Source: Ashinkailepas kermadecensis (Eukaryota > Arthropoda > Thecostraca > Neolepadidae). Taken from it: DNA of 64,000 nt. Location of the stretch: the NCBI GenBank assembly GCA_034440615.1, contig JAOTOM010004663.1, forward strand, positions 186,001 to 250,000, in the 5' to 3' direction. The notes under the pieces are model-generated. The model was given only the letters and a program-made list of their open reading frames with translations. It searched no databases and was not told the DNA's origin. The position numbers were made by a program, and so were the translations under genes. Positions 59,206 to 64,000 of this stretch are shown here, piece after piece; position 1 is the stretch's first letter; every line of letters begins with the position of its first letter.

Positions 59206-62200
59206 GATAAATTGTGCTATTTCTCTCCGATCGTCGACTCTGCGGCTCATTTGACGAAGTTGACATTGAATAATTAAACTAAACTTACGTGCCGAAGCAA
59301 AATAACACAGGTGATGATCCATATATTTGTATAGGCTTTCAGATGTTAATTCTACCACATGGGTGAACTCCAGGGAAGTCAGGCATCTGTTAGGTGCATC
59401 AGGACTACTGTGTTCTCAGCAAATGCTCTTTACCCGATGTTGTGTTCTAGGTATATATCAGTGATGGATATATATCATTAGAATTGATATACATCATCAT
59501 GGTACATATCATTTGATGGATATATATCATCATGGTATATATCATTTGGAGTGATGGATGACACCGATATGAGAATTGCTATTTAACTTCAACTTTCGGT
59601 CGTATTTACCAATGCTTCGGCTATTGACTTCATCAGTGTGCATTGCTGTTGGACAATGGACTAACTAAATCACCAGTGTATTTGACTCGTCTTTGTCAAT
59701 TTGAAGCCCTCGTACTCTGATAAATGCAATAGCCCGAACATTGGTAAGCATAGCACAAGTTGTACTATAAATATCAACGTACGTCGTACTGCCATCGATC
59801 CCGCAAATGCCACATCACTGCAATCACCAGCCAGTCATGTGCATACTGGGCAAGTATGCAAAATTTAGTTCAATATTTCGACCGACGTCTGTGGCATCGG
59901 GTTTACGAATATGATTCACCGTCCAACCTGCTCGACCTGTGGCACGCCCTAAGGGTCAATCATTCTAGCTAACCTAGACAAGCATCTTCGAAGCTGTTCT
60001 CCTTCCATCGGGCTATCGAGAACTCGAAAGTCCTCTGTTCACCGGACCCGACTTTGTGTTACCTGCCTCCTCTTTCTCTCAGAAGTGTGAACAGTCCTCC
60101 GTTCACCTAGCCCGAGAAGTCGAAGTTGTCTCGCCGTATGCGCGAGTGACATGAAGAGGAAAACAGCAAGAACATGAGCAAATATCCCGCAGCGACACAG
60201 AAAGCTGCACTTCCGTCGTGAGTATGCATGCAGCGTGTATCTAGATATACATGAGCTAGATTACATGTACATAAATTCTAGATATACATGTACATGAGCT
60301 TCAGGACGGCTTCGAAGAGAGGCGCGAGCAAAACTTCATTTAATTTAGAAACGAATCCCGATCTCTTGATATTTAGACTTGTGGTGACAACAAATGTTCA
60401 CACAAGCATGCTTTGGACTGGCTTGACCGAGAAGAACGTAGGGGAAGGGGAAGAGCAATACTCTAGCCTACAATACCCTAACCTTCTATGGCTTTCGACA
60501 CACAAATATCGGGACCAGTCCGAAATGCTTTGCCTTCAAGCTGAACTTTTGAACGTCTAGTCTCACCGTCTGCTACAATAGCCACCCGCAGAACACTGCT
60601 TAAGCTTAGCACCAGTGCAAAGCAAACCTATTCTTTTTTCTATTTTACCGCACCCACGCGAAAAAATGGAACAGAGGATGGGGAAATATTGGATAACTAG
60701 CACATGTGCTGCAGCAAGCGATGCGAGACTGCTCATCAGCTGGGCATTGACAGCTTATGCGGATCAGCTCCCATAATATATTTATTGTAGAGTGGAGGGT
60801 AACAGGCGAAGATAAAACCCGTGATGACATCGAGACGAGTTGGCAATATGACTGGCAAAAGTACAGAGCAATTGCGGTCAAATGATGAAATTGGCAAATA
60901 AACACGCCATCTGCTGGCAAGGTTGGCATGGCATAGGTGCCCGGAAGCAAGTACGTTTTGGTAAAACAAATAATAGTTACTACAGCTGTGCGGTGTTGAG
61001 TACGGACAACACGGCACATTCTGCATCGTCCCTCTCTTTACACCCCGTTATGCCCCAAGGGACAAATTTCACTAGTTGAGCATACCGTCATGCTTGAGCA
61101 CGACACCGAAGAAAAACATGTTGCATTATGGGATAATAATGGAGAGGCTTCCAGGATAATAACAGTCTCAGGGCAACAGGCGACTTATAAGCATTCAATT
61201 ACAAAAAGCCATGGATGCCGAAATGACACCAGACGCTGAATTTTTTAAAAAACAAAAGTGCATGCTGCACTCGCTTCACGCGGGCTCGATCGTCTTGTTA
61301 CATCAGAAAAGTACGGCGAATGCGAAGAACATTAATTGACAAGAGTGGCCCCAGGTCACAATATTAAGCAATTAATAACTGCGAACTTCCATTTTGCCCT
61401 GCTACCCAGTTTTGCCGCTATTTCTCCTAAGCATCGCAAATGAATATCTTGACGAATATGACGCAAATGAATATCTTGAACACACAACTGCCAGGAAACA
61501 GACAAGGTTTCCAGTCGGTATGCACCAATGGAAAACACAATCTTAGGATACATCGCTAGAGACCTGAGCTCCTTTGATGCTGCCTTTGGAGCACCAAATA
61601 ACCAAAAGTTACCAAATCCAACATCAACCAAAAACAATGCATGGAAAGAATGGACTTAAGCTGACTAAAGCACCACAGTGGATTTAGGGCTACCTTGATG
61701 CCAGGATGAATACGATTATGTTGCCAAACAAGCGGCAGCCCCATACGTCGACAGGGGACACTGGAAGCACATGTAAGTGCTGAGGTGGTGAAGGAGCCCA
61801 GCATTGCACAAATTCGTGGTTAACACCATGCGGTAGAGCCATATCATCGTTGGGCTCTGCGCCCTCCATTAGCACAAACCACCCTTCCTATTAAGGCCAA
61901 TTCGCCACCGTTCTCCTGTCAGTGTGTAGCTGCCAGCCCGTGGTGCGATGAAGACCAGCGCGCTGTCTGCGCCGCACAATTCCAGTGATATCCTGTTTTA
62001 CTTAGTTCCACCAATGATCCTACAGGGCAGGCTGAAACTGATATTCCACATAAAAGTTTCACGCAACTTTTATGCAGACGTGCAAGGAATATACTTTACA
62101 TAGTATATTCCACAAGCCACATAATGTGGCTTAGATCCATGCAAATATATCGACATCTTATCTCACCTCACACCACGTGCATTGCAAACGGCTAGGTTAA

Positions 62201-62866
62201 TATCCTGCAGTTTACTATGAGTTTCATGCATGACTAGCCAAATGTAGCAAATACTTTTTATGCAAGTGGGAAAAGTGACCAAATTTGAATTCAGATCACA
62301 AAACACTCTAGAAATAGTTTTGTTTCCAACGTGTCAGCCGAGACCAATCGAATTCCATGATCTCATTTGACCTTTCTTGGAAGGTCATGTGTGAGGCGAT
62401 AAGCTGAGAATGTCTAAAATGGAAAAGATCTGGAAACATCGTCTCAGTAAACTATGCAAGAACTACGATTTGGAGACTTCAAACGAATGAACCATGTATG
62501 CATTAACACGCACACTGGAGGGGGGGGGGGGCGAAATCCGCCTACCCCTTCGGTTCTTCGTAAATAACTGCAGATTTTACCGGTAAATATACGCGATGTT
62601 CTGCGTACCTGCTTAGAAATGACTGGCGCGTCGCTTAAAGCAAGAAAAATGGAAATCGGCCGAAAAGTTTTCAAGTTAGGGGCCACTAAAGTCAAAAAAA
62701 TTTATAGCGCCATACCACAAAAATCGGCGCTCATGCGCTTCCCGTATATTCGCAAATCAGTTTTTGGCAGCACTAGTGACTTGTTTGATGTATATTGATA
62801 TGCTATATAGTTTCAAGATCATGTTAGGTCACCGAGGTCAAGTCAGGTCAAGTTCATGACAGGTTA
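59206..62866. other. Unassigned AT-rich sequence with hairpins
   Basis: Contains ATGGATATATATCAT direct repeats (59465-59550), TCTAGATATACATG repeats (60240-60300) and three consecutive perfect hairpins (62049-62132). No exon recognised. Confidence 0.4.
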
Positions 62867-64000
62867 ATGGAACCAAACTTGATGCGCGCCGCTCTGCGTG
62901 AGAAAGAACGTGCCTTTCAGTCCAAGAGGCGACTTCCCAATGAAGCGAATGTTTCCAATTTCCGCGAAAAGAGAAAGTTTTTCAAGGATCTTGTTTCGAA
63001 GAAATATCGTGACTATCTCATTAGTCTGATCGCTGACTTCAAAACAGCTCCAAAGAGATTTTGGTCATTCCTTAAACCTGTGAAGCTTTCAAAAACTTTG
63101 CCGTCAAATTTGAAACTCGAAAATGAAATCGCCTCGGCTGACGAACAAAAAGCAAGTATGTTCAATCGATACTTCGCGTCTAAATTCACTGTGCCTTCAG
63201 CACCGGATGAGGCCCTGCCTCCTTGTTGTGACTTCGGGATCGGTACACTCTCCAGAATGTCGGTGACGCCCTTCCGAATTGCAGCTTTGCTCTCTTCAGT
63301 TGACAAGTCGAAATCATGTGGACCGGATGGCCTCAGCGCTGTGATTTTGAAGGAATGCGCCGATGTCTTGTCGAATCCGCTGGGTATTATCTTCAATAAG
63401 TGTTTCACTACTGGCATTTTTCCCGAAAAGTGGAAGGAAGCGAATATCATTCCGGTACACAAGAAGGGGAGTCACGACCTGGCTAGTAATTACCGATCCA
63501 TTAGTTTGCTCCCGCTCATTTCTAAAGTCTTTGAAAAAGTTCTGTGCGACGCGTTCATCTCCCACATTCGGCCCGTAATTTCGGACTCGCAGCATGGATT
63601 CGTGTCAAAGAGGTCCTGTGTGACGAACCTGTGCGAACTGTTGGCGCATGCCACTTCGGCTCTGGAGGAAAAACAACAACTTGATATAATTTATACTGAT
63701 TTTAGTTCCGCGTTTCAAAGTGTTGATCATCAAGTTCTGCTTCACAAATTGGAAAATTCGTACGGCATTTCTGACCCAGTTCTCTCACTTTTTAGATCGT
63801 ACTTCATGAACAGACGCCAACGTGTGCTTGTCAACGGTTTGACGTCAGGATGGTCCCAGCTACTGAGCGGGGTTGCAGAGGGTTCCCTGCTGGGCTCGAG
63901 CCTCTTCCTGGCCTTCATCAACGATCTTCCCAACGTTTTAGAATCGTCTTGCCTTCTGTACTGTGACGATCTCAAAATTTTCCGTACAATCAAGGGCCAG
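62867..64000 (+). mobile_element. Non-LTR retrotransposon ORF2, reverse transcriptase part, open to the window edge
   Basis: From an ATG at 62867 the plus frame is open for 378 codons to the last base. It reads a pre-RT region (KFFKDLVSKKYRDYLISLI), then RT motifs in order: SKSCGPDGLSAVILKE, FPEKWKEANIIPVHKKG, YRSISLLPLISKVFEKVL, DSQHGFVSKRSCVTNL, IIYTDFSSAFQSVDH, SGVAEGSLLGSSLFLAFIND and LLYCDDLKIF. The endonuclease is missing, so the copy is 5'-truncated. Changes at normally conserved sites (GVAEG for GVPQG, YCDD for YADD, AFQ for AFD) suggest a decaying copy, though no stop has yet appeared. Jockey/CR1-type group; the rest lies beyond the window. Confidence 0.9.

Overview
This is animal nuclear DNA: intron-rich, repeat-dense and assembled from non-LTR retrotransposons, hAT-type DNA transposon remnants, one tRNA-derived SINE and very many minisatellites. 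There are no bacterial-style genes, operons or ribosome binding sites. The mix of CR1-like and RNase H-bearing LINEs with a short-exon ciliary coiled-coil gene fits an invertebrate, possibly an arthropod, but the species cannot be fixed from the sequence.

Minus strand, about 0.4-22.3 kb: one large split gene. Six small exons (14096-14255, 12774-12850, 7944-8054, 4138-4248, 2105-2218, 418-587) have splice signals, join in matching codon phase and read as the N-terminal part of a rootletin/C-Nap1 (CROCC/CEP250) family coiled-coil protein. A 2604-base exon upstream (19712-22315) encodes a long Pro/Ser/Arg-rich disordered segment and is probably its 5' coding exon. The gene runs off the left edge. 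Its introns are packed with minisatellites of 19, 21/28, 28, 36, 60-61, 62, 69 and 82 bp; several repeat units carry copies of splice-site sequence. These arrays create the long but spurious open frames of this region.

22.3-43 kb: GC-rich 5' flank, a (GA)n tract, a 320-bp (TA)n tract, and a crowd of non-autonomous hAT-like elements, most with 8-bp target duplications. Two RNase H-bearing LINE fragments lie tail to tail (31.6-35.1 kb), one of them interrupted by a hAT MITE. Two or three isolated exon-like pieces (39313-39399 minus; 31082-31120 plus) may belong to unseen genes.

43-54 kb: a dead CR1-like LINE inserted inside a minisatellite, a 5'-truncated LINE with an intact YADD box and a (TCTG)n tail, and two adjacent hAT-like elements whose interiors are GC-rich simple arrays.

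54-64 kb: a second minisatellite-rich zone (63, 36, 18, 29 and 38 bp units) around one candidate exon, a 156-bp SINE with a perfect 15-bp target duplication, a run of three perfect hairpins, and a reverse transcriptase frame that is open to the right edge.

No new multi-gene system is visible. The observations most worth pursuing are the rootletin-like gene with splice-site-bearing minisatellites, the hAT families with minisatellite interiors, and the SINE.
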